64,000 nucleotides of DNA, taken from Armillaria gallica (lineage: Eukaryota; Basidiomycota; Agaricomycetes; Agaricales; Physalacriaceae). A model generated the notes under the pieces. It was not told the origin of the DNA. It worked only from the letters and a program-made list of their open reading frames with translations, and did no database searches. Positions within the stretch are counted from its first letter, which is position 1; each line of letters begins with the position of its first letter. This document shows positions 1 through 11,463 of this stretch, piece by piece. Where the stretch lies: NCBI GenBank assembly GCA_037576215.1, contig JBANDB010000006.1, positions 124,001-188,000 of the forward strand, in the 5' to 3' direction. The translations under genes and the position numbers were made by a program.

Positions 1-3000
1 GCGGCGGGTTTTTTTGTTCCTCCGCATGTCATTCTCGCTGGACCGTCTGTATCAAAGCTCGCTAAATCATCGCGATCACTCATCGAGGACAGGAATCCTG
101 TTTCTTCCTGGGAGATGGAGACTCGTCTGGAGGAGCGGGTTCGGGACTATCTTTCGGATCATGATATCCAACTCGTCCAGCCTTGTCTACCATTGCAAGA
201 AGGGCTGGTTGCTCACACACTCAATTCGGCTGAGCCCGTTTACGTCAATCACTTCATTCTACGTATCGGCGAGGCGGACAGGTCTCAACTTCGCAATGCG
301 ATTGATGAGACAATTGCTGCGAATGACATCCTGCGAACGTGTTTCTTTGTTGACGACAGCAACGTAGTCCAAGTTGTTCTTTCCCACGTGCCAGACAACT
401 GGACGGATGTCGAAGTGTCCGATGGCGAGGATCCTCTGGTTATTCTTCGCAGAGATATGCGTAGTATCGAACTCGATGTAGTGCAGAGTATTGGAACTCG
501 GCCACCCATTCGGCTTGCATTATATTCGTCAAAGGAAGGGACCACGTTTCTCCGTCTTACTATGCACCATGCCATCTATGATGGTGCGTCTCTTTTCGAC
601 TTGAAATATAAATGTGCTTACCTAGTGCGTCTTCCATAGGTGAATCTCTGCCAATGCTCCTGTCAGAGATCTATGAACGATATTTAGGGTGTTTTACCCT
701 CCAACGCGCTCCAATAAGTCATTTGATCAGTCATCTCGCGCACCAGTCACAGGAGTCGTCTCGTTCGTTCTATTCCGATTATCTCGACAATGCTCCCAAG
801 CCTGCCTTGGCTCATACATACGGCAGCCTTGAATCCAATCATCAACGATATGTTCTCGATGTACCGCTGTCTGTACTCGAGCGGACCGCGCGCGTTTTGA
901 ATATCAGTCTCCATGTTCTGGCACTGTCAGCATTCGGAATTGCGCTAGGAGAGTATCAGAAGAGAAATGATTCCGTACGTTCTCAGGACAATCTTAGTCT
1001 ATTCTTTCCTCATAGACATCGAAGGTTTTTGGTGTCGTTCTCTCGGGCCGCACGTTACTTGTCGACGGAGTGGATAACATGTTAGGTATGTCTCTTGTTT
1101 CTATGTGATACATCTTCGGTAATCTCTGTATCCATCAGCTCCCTGTATCACCACTGTACCCGTCCGTGTTCGTGCTGTAGATGGTCAAATCTTCGCCGAT
1201 ATCGCGCGCCAGGTCCAAGTCGACCTGTCATCTGTGATGGAGTACCAGCATACTCCTCTTCGTTTGATACAACGATGGTTTGGATCTGGTGAACAACTTT
1301 TCGATACGCTATTCAATTTCAATCGGGCGACAACGTCCCTGTCCTCGTCTCATAATCTTTGGTCAGTACTCGAGAGTAAGGCAGCCATCGATGTATGCTA
1401 CCTTCTGTTCGTTGTCCATGATCTGCGAACTCATTCTAATCATAGTATCCATTGGCTGTAGCGTTTGAAGCTAGCCCAAGCGACAACACTGCCACTCTCC
1501 TCGCTGGTTACACGTCTAGCTTTGGCTTGAGCGCCTCCGTCGCTTCTCTGTTGGGCCGTATAGCCAATCTTGTTACCGATCCTCACCAAACTTTGACGCC
1601 AACCGTGCCATCACCGTCTACTAATGCGTCAGCGAAACGCGCCTCGTATGACCCTACGACCTGGTCGTCACAAGAAATTCTAGTTCGTGACGTGGTTGCC
1701 AAACTTTGCAACGTAGATCCAACTCTCATCACCAAGGATCTTTCCTTCCTTCATCTCGGAGTCGATTCCATCACCAGCATTCGCCTTGCCCAGCAGTTAA
1801 GAGCTGAAGGCTTCGCTGTTCCTACATTCGCCATCATGCGTCATCCTTGTATAGGGGAACTTGTGAACTATGCCAACGAATCTTCTGCGGACATGACGTT
1901 GTCTGCCGATGTTGCGAACGTCTTCAAAGAACTTCAAAAGCACCTTCGTAGCGAATACGAGCCTTCTGTTCGGCTGCTTGCTGAAGATGACGTAATCACA
2001 GCTATGTTTCCCGCAACGCCTTTGCAAACAGGGATGCTCACTCAAACAGTCGCTTCGAGCGGTCGGCTATACATGGGAGATCATGCGACTGTGCTGCATC
2101 CGTCCGTCTCCACTCAGCGCTTGAAATCTGCTTGGGAGCAAGTAATTGCATCGACCGACATCCTACGTTCCTCCTTCCTTGCATGTCCGGAAGGTGACTA
2201 CACTTGGGTTGCCGCGGTTCATAGTAATGCACCCATACGTTGGACCGAGTACTCGGTTTCTTCCGATGTAGAAATTGGTTCAGTGGGTCAGAGAATCAAG
2301 CATGCAGAAGCTATTCAGGATGAACATGCATTCGAGGTACCGCCGCTGTCCTTCCACCTTATATGCGCTCCAGATACCCGAATTCTGATTGCGTTAATTC
2401 ATCATTGGTAAGAGTTTGTTCTTTGCGTCATATTTCCCCACTTACATAATGAAGTCTTTACGATGGGCTTTCTTTGCCTTCCATTTTCGACGATGTCGCC
2501 GACGCATACCGAGGACTTACCCCATTAAAGCGTCCACAATTCTCCGAAGCGGTACCGTTTATCCTGCATAGCTCTAAAGACGAGTCAGACTTTTGGCGAA
2601 AACGTTTGTCGAAGTTCTCTCCTGCACCATTACCAAGGAGGGAGGGAACTACGGCATGCGGATACCTTGCTCGAACTCTACTGAGCCTTCCTGAAGGCGC
2701 ACTCCATTCAATCAAAATGTTAGGCGTGACTGTCCAAGCCGTTGCTCTTCTAGCATGGTGGGTGATTACCTAAGTTGTTGTCGTTCAGATGCCTTACATT
2801 TTCTTAGGGGCAAAACGTTGGCTAGTATCACAGGCTCGCCGGATGTCGTCTTTGGACAAGTCGTCTCTGGTCGTACGATCGACCTTGACAACGCATTACA
2901 TGCCAGCGGTCCGCTTTTCAAGTGAGGACCATTTCTTTTGATCCAGAAAACCCTTTTATGACGATGTAACTACAGCACTATACCATTCCGTTTCACATTA

Positions 3001-5400
3001 TCCGAACTGGCTTGGACAAATGCCGAGGCCGCTCAGGCCCAGCATGCATCGAACGTACAAAGTGAACCCCACCATCATGTACCCCTTCGTCTTATACAAC
3101 GAAAGTGGCGCGCGGACACTTCTACCGGAGAATCGCTCTTTGACACCTTATTTGTGTTCCAGCAGCATACCGGAGAGCAAAGCCGATCACGATCAGAATT
3201 GTGGGCTCCATATAGCCTGTCAAGCGACGCGTCACCAGCCGAAGTTGGTCTTTTGTTCTGGGTTATGTAAATGCCTTACTAACTTGTTTTCCTCAGTATC
3301 CTTTGAATCTCGAAATTATTCACGCAAATGACGTTCTGGAGATTAGGGCGGGGTGCCAGTCTCAAGTGTTTTCTGAGGACGAACTCCGAGGCACCCTAGA
3401 GATCTTACGAGAGACCCTTCAAAACATCATCCTTAACCCTTCGGATAGTGTCCTGAGCTATCCCCCCAACCTTCGAGAGGTAGCCACTATCGTTCAGGAA
3501 AGCATCATGCCTTCATCCTCTAAAAGTCATGCCGATGAACATGAAGCCATTCGAGAACTTTCGCCGAACGAGACGCTTTTACGTGCTGTCTTTTCGAATA
3601 TCTCTAGAATACCTCTCGAACGTATAGGACCTCATACACCACTTTACGCCCTTGGACTAGACTCTATTGCTGCGATTCAGATCGCATCTAGATGCCGAAG
3701 TCAGGGACTCGACATCGCAGTATCGGACGTATTTGCGGGTGAGACGATTGCCGGCATCTGTAGGAATTATGAGGCATCTCAAAACTCTGCTCGTGAGGCG
3801 TTATCTGCGAGAGAACTCGTACAAGAACACGAGCGCGCACAGGCGTTGGAGCTCTTGGGTCTCAGAGATGAGGACGTTGAGGAAGTACTACCTGTCCTAC
3901 CTGTATGTTTTGATCAAACCTAATTCTTCAATGCTGGAAACTAATGTTTTCGTTTAGGGTCAGTACTATCACCTTTGCGCGTGGCTCAACTGCGGCGGCA
4001 CATTTTACGAGCCAGTTTTCGTCTACAAACCCTCCGAACAGCTTGACGTTGATAGACTACGTCAGGCATGGGATGCTCTTCGGAAACGTCACAGCATCCT
4101 CCGCACCGCGTTTGCCGCAACGTCCTCTTCCAGTGTTCTTCAAGTTGTTGAAAGGGACCTCCCGAAGAGCGATCTAAGCTGGAGCCTTGCAGAATATGAC
4201 GAGGATTTCGAGCGATGCGTCAAAGAGCAAGTACGAACAGAATACCGCCGACCGTCGACCTTGTTTGCTCCGTCAGGCCGTATCAAGCTTGTGCGAGTAG
4301 GAAACCATGACGCGCTGTTACTCATGCTTCATCATGCTACGTACGGTAAGAGACCGCTGACCTGAGAACGATACGTCTGCTAATACATTATTGCTACTAG
4401 ATGCCTGGTCTGTCCCTCTTCTAGTTGCAGACTTGTGCGCATTATACCAAGGCTTTGACTGCAAGAGTGCTCCAGACTTTACCGGGTTCGTCAAACATGT
4501 CTCTACTACGTCGGATAAGGCTGCCGAAGCTGCATTTTGGCGGAACTCGTTAAAGATCAACGGATCTTCCCTTCTGGGACCTAAACACACCTGCTCAGAT
4601 CTGAAGCAGGTCTTCGTGCGGGCTCCTGCTATCATCAGTTCGACGGACTCGTTGCAGTCACGCTGTCAAGCCGCTGGCCTTGGCCTTCAAGCTTTGGTGT
4701 TGGCAGTTTGGGGTCGTGTAGGTCAGAGCCTGACAGGACAAGACTCTCCTGTGTTGGGTGTGTATCACACCAGTCGCGCGGCGTCATTCGACCATCTCGA
4801 GAGGCTCGCAGGGCCTTGCGTCAATATTCTGCCTATGTGTATCCCAGCAGCTGGTCCCGGTCAAGTTGGCCAAGTAGCGCGTCAAGTTCAAGTGGATCTC
4901 GGAAGGCGTACTGCATTTGAACAAAGCGCCTTACCGGAGATTCTGAATTGGGTTCAACACGACGGGCCCCTTTTTAATATCTTCATCAATCTGCTTTGGC
5001 ATGGCAACAAGATCCGGACGATCTCTCAGGACTCGCTTCTGCGGATTTTCCCTGTACGCGTGTTTTAATTCTTTGTGGCTTGGACAATTTGCTGATCGTT
5101 CCTAACAAGGTTGGAGTACCGACTGACTACGCTGCTGAAGAGCCTTTCGAGCTTCGGTCGTCGGTCGACGCGTTGGATCTCTCTCATCTTCCCAAGGTAT
5201 GTGTATTGCTTGCACTGCTATGAATTAGTTCTGATTGATGATGCTAGCATGGATTGTACATTGATGTCGCTTTGAATGCGGAAATGAACACGATTGGGGT
5301 TGCTGCTCGCTGTCATGAAGTCATTCTGAATGAGGAAGAGCTTCGGGCAGTAATTGATAGTTTTGCGGAAGGAGTAAAGGCTGCTATGGACGAACTGTAA
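1..5400 (+). CDS. Ferrichrome-type siderophore NRPS, 3' part (C-T-C-T-C), 5' truncated by window edge
   Basis: This is the C-terminal part of a multi-exon nonribosomal peptide synthetase. Three condensation domains are marked by HHAIYDG (across the intron 584-639), HHCLYDG (across the intron 2409-2455) and HHATYDA (near 4330-4405). Two carrier domains are marked by LGVDSITSI (near 1755) and LGLDSIAAI (near 3651), whose Ser takes the phosphopantetheine arm. The resulting order C-T-C-T-C, ending in a C domain, is the tail known from fungal ferrichrome synthetases (Sib1/Fso1 type), which assemble hydroxamate siderophores from N5-acyl-N5-hydroxyornithine. Coding is open from the first bases and is broken by at least ten short GT-AG introns; translation ends at TAA 5398-5400. 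No adenylation domain lies inside the window. The third C domain has DA instead of DG after HHxxx, as I recall for this terminal domain in the family. No frameshift was noticed. The product class is inferred from domain order. Confidence 0.88.
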
Positions 5401-6153
5401 TCCATTATTTAAAGTACAATAATTGTTCAAGAAATACAAGGCTAATTTTGTCATTTGATTCCGTAGCTCGGTGGGCTTAATGACGGGCTTGGATGGGCAC
5501 TGGGACCGCATGATCTGCATCTACGTCGCGTATCCACTCTTTAGGAAACGGTGGCAATGCTTTCGAGTCGGCTGGAGAATTTACGTAGCGGGTTTGTGAC
5601 GGGAAACCAAGATGCCACAGGTTTTTCCGAGTGAAATTGATGTGTACGGCTGCCGCGATAATAGAAAGTGTCTTGATCTATAGTAGCTACGGGGTTACAG
5701 CCAAGTCAGCCAAGTGAAGATCACCTTATGTTAATCCCGGGGCACGGCGGCCCGGAGAGGTATTCTGATCCCGGGTTTTGACGTTCTTTTCCACGTTTCT
5801 GTCACTTCTTCTGTGCGATCACGATGACAGTTCCTCAGGCTCAGAAATGCGTCTCGGGCCCCCTTCTCAGACTTCCGGAGTTTTATTCGTCGGTGTCTTC
5901 TCGGAGTCGAACGTGTTCCAGCTCTAGTTCAGCATCAAAATAACGGCCATGGCCATACAACCGAGAAGGATCCGGTTGCTACTGGATTATTGGCATTTTT
6001 GTCCTTTTCTCTGTGACCTGCATGCTCGGCGACACCCTCGTAGGCTACGTTTAGCGAGTCAGAATTCCCAGATATTCTCCGGTCAGGCTCGTATATAAAC
6101 TGGGTCTCTCGCCTCAGGATCAACATCAATCCAATCCGCTCACTACAACTAAA
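5401..6153 (+). promoter_or_regulatory. Upstream region of the GH7 cellulase with TATA box and CreA/Mig1-like sites
   Basis: This 750-bp gap separates the NRPS stop from the cellulase start. A clear TATA element (TATATAA, 6092-6098) lies about 55 bp before the ATG. Matches to the carbon-catabolite repressor consensus SYGGRG occur as CCGGGG at 5737-5742 and CCGGAG at 5752-5757, with another CCGGAG near 5875. Known CreA/Cre1 repression of fungal cellulase genes makes these plausible, but short GC-rich motifs are frequent by chance. I see no gene here. Confidence 0.5.
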
Positions 6154-7568
6154 ATGTACAGCGTTGCTGCTCTCGTCGCTTTCACCCTCCTTCGTTCTGC
6201 CCGGGGCCAGCAGGTTGGCACCTACACCACGGAAACCCATCCCACTCTCACCGTCCAAGAATGTACATCTGGTGGTAGCTGTACCTCGCAGTCCAAGTCA
6301 GTTGTCCTCGACGCGAACTGGCGCTGGCTCCACAGCACCAGCGGCTACACGAATTGCTACACCGGCAACGAGTGGGACACCTCCATCTGCTCTGACGTCG
6401 ACACTTGCACGTCGAGCTGTGCCCTGGACGGTGCAGACTACTCTGGCACCTACGGTATTACCACCGACGATGATGCTCTTACTTTGAAGTTCATCACTGG
6501 CTCCAACATTGGCAGCCGTGTTTATCTTCTCGACGACGAGAACACGTACCAGATGTTCAACTTGAAGAACAAAGAGTTCACCTTCGATGTCGACATGTCG
6601 ACTCTCCCTTGCGGCCTCAACGGAGCTTTGTACTTTGTGGAGATGGATTCAGACGGTGGAAAGTCGGCGTACTCCACGAACAAGGCTGGTGCCAAGTACG
6701 GAACTGGTTACTGTGACACCCAGTGCCCCCATGACCTCAAGTTCATCAACGGAGAGGTGCGTATTTCTTACGTTTGCTCCTTTCCTCCTTCTCACGCTCT
6801 CAAAAGGCCAACATTCTTGACTGGACTCCTTCCGACAGCGACTCCAACTCTGGAACCGGCTACTACGGCTCGTGCTGCAATGAGATGGACGTCTGGGAAG
6901 CCAACTCCCAGGCGGCCGCCTACACTCCTCATGTTTGCAGTATTTCCGGACAGCAACGCTGCTCCGGCACCGACTGCGGCGATGATGACGAGAGGTACGA
7001 CGGAGTGTGTGACAAGGATGGCTGCGATTTCAACTCGTACCGCATGGGAGACAAGACCTTCCTCGGCACCGGTCTGACAGTCGATACCAGCTCCAAGTTC
7101 ACCGTCGTCACCCAATTCATCACCTCCGACAACACCACTTCCGGCGACCTCGTTGAAATCCGTCGTATTTACGTCCAGGACGGAGAAATCATCCAGAACT
7201 CCGCTACGAACATCGACGGCATGGACTCGTACAACTCCGTCACAGACGACTTCTGCGCCGCCCAGAAGACCACCTTTGGCGACACCAACTCCTTCGCTAG
7301 CCGTGGTGGATTGGCGGTCATGGGTGATGCGTTTGAGTCTGGCATGGCTTTGGTTATGAGTGTCTGGGATGACCACACTGCGAACATGTTGTGGCTTGAC
7401 AGTGACTATCCCAGCGACGCTGACGCCTCCGATCCCGGTGTTTCCCGTGGACCTTGCTCGGCAAGCTCTGGCGCACCAACTGACGTCGAGTCATCGGCCA
7501 CCAGCGCCTATGTCGTCTTCTCGAACATCAAGTACGGTGATCTGGGATCCACCTTCAGCAGCTCATAA
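6154..7568 (+). CDS. Secreted GH7 cellobiohydrolase (reducing-end exocellulase), no CBM1
   Basis: Two exons (6154-6756 and 6807-7568, with a 50-nt phase-0 intron) give 454 residues. The first ~18 residues ([18 protein letters not shown]) form a signal peptide. The catalytic motif NEMDVWEAN places E227 (nucleophile), D229 and E232 (acid/base) as in Trichoderma Cel7A. Many cysteines and the segments [19 protein letters not shown] and [15 protein letters not shown] are typical of cellobiohydrolases rather than GH7 endoglucanases. The protein ends just after [12 protein letters not shown], so it lacks the Ser/Thr linker and CBM1 that many family members carry. The enzyme cleaves cellobiose units processively from cellulose outside the cell. 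The gene stands alone, has its own TATA box and uses C-ending codons heavily, as highly expressed fungal genes do. Confidence 0.95.
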
Positions 7569-9530
7569 ATGTCAGCTTTTTTCACTTTCTTTCCTCTATC
7601 TCGACGCTCACTTTCAGCCTTTAGACAAGACGTACATATTCGTCCTTGGCTGCTTTCGTTCTTATTTCTACAAGTCACTTTAAATGTCTCTTCATCGGTG
7701 GTATCCTATTAACATTCTCATCAGATCGTCTACTGCTGTCTTCACCTTCATTTGTTTCCTCTTTTCCTTTTCAGCTGGTCTGATAGATTGTCAGTGATTG
7801 TAGGCCTTGAAATTTGCCCAAACTTTTTGCCACACCGTTGATCATCACTCATTAAATTCTTACACATCGTTATACAATAAAATGGCGCCTGATAGATACT
7901 AGAATCGCATAGATACAATCCGCACTACAGAAACGAATAAGAATCTTTACTCAATCTCTAATGGATAACTGCTGTGCTGTTGCCAAGCTGCTGCAGTCGA
8001 CTGTGAATTAAGAACGATGATGAATATGTACCGCAGTCTCTCACTTTCTGAGCGCGGCTTTTAGCACAGATCTCGTTCCGCATCTGTTGCATCCGATACA
8101 GGGTTTTTCTTTGAACAACTCAATTTCAAAAAATCGCAAACTCGTCCTTCTGGTTATCGGTCCGGTATCCGAGCCGAAAGGAATCTCCGCTCCAAACACC
8201 ACCCCCTTGTTCCGGTACACAAACTACCACACCAGGACCGGCTCCAACAACGACTGAAGCTTTAATCTGTTTGCGCCTTTTACAAGCTTATCTTCATTCA
8301 GTCGGACTAGCTGTCGCTGTGGAAATGTTACTCCCGCAATTTGCCCTGCTTCTAAAGAACGTCAAGATGAACATTCATGTTTCATTCGATTTTAGTTGAT
8401 TCTGCCTTGGCGTTTAGCTGGCTCTTCGGTCATTAATTTATTCCACGGACACTAAACTTTTCGCCGGAATCATGCTGGATGCTCAAGACCATGTAAAATT
8501 CAAGACACGTCCCATTGTGAAGACCATGTTCGATAATGGCATGCGATCCCAGGTTGCGTCTGGATAAATCCAAGGTTTCTACCTTTCACCAATGTACGTC
8601 AGACTCGTCCTACATATATGACGATTTCTACAGCTAGATGCGGCAGACGTATTGGCAATCGAGCCGCGTGTGTCTCATGAAGCACAACAAGACATGAGGA
8701 CCTTGGCGACCTGTGTGCATCTCACACAGATTTCCATTGAACTGGTGGTAACCCACATCAATTCTGAAGATCCGGCCCTGAGGCCTGATTCTCTAAATCC
8801 ACATCCTCGACAGTTACATGCAGATCCGAAGTCCACATTAAAACCGAGTACATCCACCTATACCCGCCAACGTGTGTACGCCTTCAGAATGTTTCACCAC
8901 GCCAGCCACGCCGACAGCTTTACATGATCCTTCATTCTTCGGATCCCGGTCGGTTACTTTTCACACCGTGCGTCATCAATCAAGGAGGCTTGGGTGTTTC
9001 TTCATTTTCTGTGAGGATACTAAGCCAAAAAGTTGCTAGGAGAGACTGAATAGACTCTCGCACAGATTTGTATGCACCTGGCGATGTTGTCTGTGTCTTC
9101 CCACCATCACAGCGATTCGGTATTTGATCTGGACCCGGGTTGATCGCGACCAGGAATTTGAGTAAAACGTAGGGTCAAGTTGGGGTCAAGGCAAGATAAT
9201 TGAAATGAAGACTGTCTCAAGACGTGGGACGTGGCTAGTGCAGAGGCCCACAGTCACTCAATAAATCACCGGGAGAGTTACAGCTAGCTACAGTATGAGT
9301 GCTTGTGAGTCTGCGTTGATATCTCGGTCACAAGTCTTCGTCAAGGTCTTAGTTGTCGTCCTTGTTCGTTGTAGCTGTTTCACGACGCGTCTTTGCCGTT
9401 ATCTTGCCCTGATACCGCATGCTGCTTTCGGTTCCTCCGGACCACCGGCTTGGTGACGTCTTTGTTGTTGGTCAAATCAACGAATCGAAGCACATATAAG
9501 CTTTCAGGGCGGGAGCTTTACTATCAGCCC
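7569..9530. other. Intergenic stretch, no gene recognised
   Basis: About 2 kb between the cellulase stop and the aldo-keto reductase start. It holds the 3' UTR of the cellulase and the promoter of the next gene, with a TATA-like element (TATAA near 9494-9499, 35 bp before the ATG). The only longer open frame (8652-8927) has no recognisable motif and no codon bias like its neighbours. No repeat was noticed. Confidence 0.5.
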
Positions 9531-11081
9531 ATGTCTTCCACAAAACGCCATCCTTTTCTCCCTCCACCCCCCAATGCTCCTAGCCCTCTGGGTCAGTACA
9601 GGCTCCTCTCGCCGCGAGCGAGCATTCGCGTCTCGCCCTTTCAACTGGGCGGAATGTCCATTGGTACTGCATGGGGTCAGGGCATGGGAGAAATGACCAG
9701 AGAATCAAGTTTCGAGCTTTTGGACGCTTTCTATGAATTGGGTGGTAACTTTATAGACACGGCGGTCAATTAGTGCGTATTTATGCAGATCCCAGACGCG
9801 ATACTCATTTATTCTATGCCTTGCAGTCAGGATGGCACCTCTGAGGAGCTGATAGGCGAATGGATGGAACTGCGAGGCAACAGGGACCAAATGGTGATTG
9901 CTACCAAGGTGTGCCTCCCAACATTACTTGGCGAATAACAAATTGAATTGAATATTTGTAGTATAGCGGACCTTGGAAACAACACGATAATACTGTATCC
10001 CAAAAAGTCCACTACATCGGAAATGGGAGCAAAGCCCGGCATCTGGCTATTAACGCCTCCTTAAAGCGCCTACGTACTGACTACATCGACATCTTTTACG
10101 TTCACTTCTATGACTGGGAGACCAGTGTCGAAGAGCTGATGACCAACCTGCACAATCTCGTAACATCTGGCAAAGTATTACATCTCGTGAGTTTCAATTT
10201 CCGTTCTGCACAAGCACAATTTGAAGTACTCATCACGTACCTATCACAGGGTATCTCGGTAAGTGTATGTCATTGTAAGTCTAGAAGGAAAGTTAAAATC
10301 AACTCTTGCAGGACACTCCGGCATGGTTTGTTGCCAAAGCCAATCAGTATGCAATTGACCACGGAAAGACTCCGTTCTGCATCTACCAAGGTCACTGGAG
10401 CCTGACGGATCGGTCTTTTGAACGTGAAATCATCCCCATGGCTCGCGACTTAGGTTTGCACGCCTGCGCTCTCATTCCGCCCCATGCACTGACTCACATT
10501 TTTCAGGTCTAGCTCTCGCCCCTTGGGGTGTTCTTGAAGCAGGTAGACTTCGTACAAACGCAGAAGACCAGGCATATAAAGAAAACATCGCCAAACAGCG
10601 AACAGGATTCACACAGGACGGTAAACCGGAGCGTAATGAACGCGAAATCACAGTAGCCGCTGCTCTTGAGAAGGTCGCAGCTGAAGTTGGCGCGAAGAGC
10701 ATCCAAGCAGGTTCGTTTAGACCTCGTCTATCCTTGCATGAATGTTTTTGAAGCATGCTATACTAGTCGCCGTCGCGTACCACCTGCAAAAGACTCCTTA
10801 CGTCTTCCCGATCCTGGGCAGTCGCAAAGTTGAAAATCTGAAGAAGAACATCGAAGCACTCACGATCACTCTATCGAAGGAGCAAATTGAGTATCTCGAG
10901 AGCGCCCTTCCGTTTGATCCTGGGTTCCCGAATTGGTTGATTGTGAGTAGTTATTTCTCGAGTGGGCTGGTGTTCTGATACTGTCGCACAGGGTGATGGT
11001 ACGGGATCATCCGGCATGATTGATGCATTTGCGCCGATGACAACATGGCCCAAGGCTGAAGCTATCAAGCCCGCCCAGTAA
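9531..11081 (+). CDS. Aldo-keto reductase, fungal aryl-alcohol dehydrogenase (AAD) type
   Basis: Seven exons are inferred: 9531-9772, 9827-9908, 9962-10186, 10250-10258, 10312-10453, 10507-10710, 10767-10942, then 10992-11081, counting the 9-nt exon 10250-10258 (GIS) the total is eight. The frame is kept throughout. The protein shows AKR features: GTAWG near the N-terminus, [16 protein letters not shown] with the catalytic Asp/Tyr pair, the Lys in [22 protein letters not shown] (catalytic His), and the NADP-binding end [20 protein letters not shown]. The layout matches the AAD family, which reversibly reduces aryl aldehydes such as veratraldehyde with NADPH in the cytosol during lignin-related metabolism. 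The ATG at 9531 follows a TATA element and gives the usual PPPPxxPLGxYRxLSP start. All splice sites are GT-AG. Substrate is inferred from family only. Confidence 0.9.
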
Positions 11082-11395
11082 GCAAAAGAAAAAGGACTCT
11101 GAATCGGAAACTACGTCTTCGTGCAGTATACCCGTGAGCAGCATGAGTTAAATGTGTAAATTGTCTTGGGATGTGTACATCAAGATAGCCGTATGGAATC
11201 CAACCGAATGAAGTCGCTAGATGGTGCAATCTTGAGTTGAAGCCGGCAGGAGCCACAGTTACCGGCCAGGATAAGTAAGCCGGTAAGCACTGCTCAAACC
11301 AATAAAGGTTTACTTCGTCCCAGTGAAAGTATAGTGCTTGGAATCGCCTGTCATGGACCTGGAGAGAAAACAGAAGGAACGCATAATAATTAAAT

Positions 11396-11430
11396 ACTAT
11401 TTAAGATTATTTAAAATAATATTTAATAGT
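11396..11430. repeat. AT-only imperfect palindrome
   Basis: The 35 bases from ACTATTTAAG to TTTAATAGT pair with themselves around a central AAA, with a few mismatches. It lies between the reductase gene and the oxygenase-like pseudogene. The rest of the gap 11082-11463 shows nothing else. It could be a hairpin or a transposon footprint; function unknown. Confidence 0.45.
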
Positions 11431-11463
11431 AAGGTCGCCACGTGATACCGGCCCGAAGATCTC

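Noticed and set aside
6792..7376. 194-codon minus-strand frame over the cellulase
   Set aside because: Shadow of the strongly codon-biased GH7 gene; no motif of its own.
8652..8927. Open frame in the gap after the cellulase
   Set aside because: No motif, no codon bias, opposite frame equally open.
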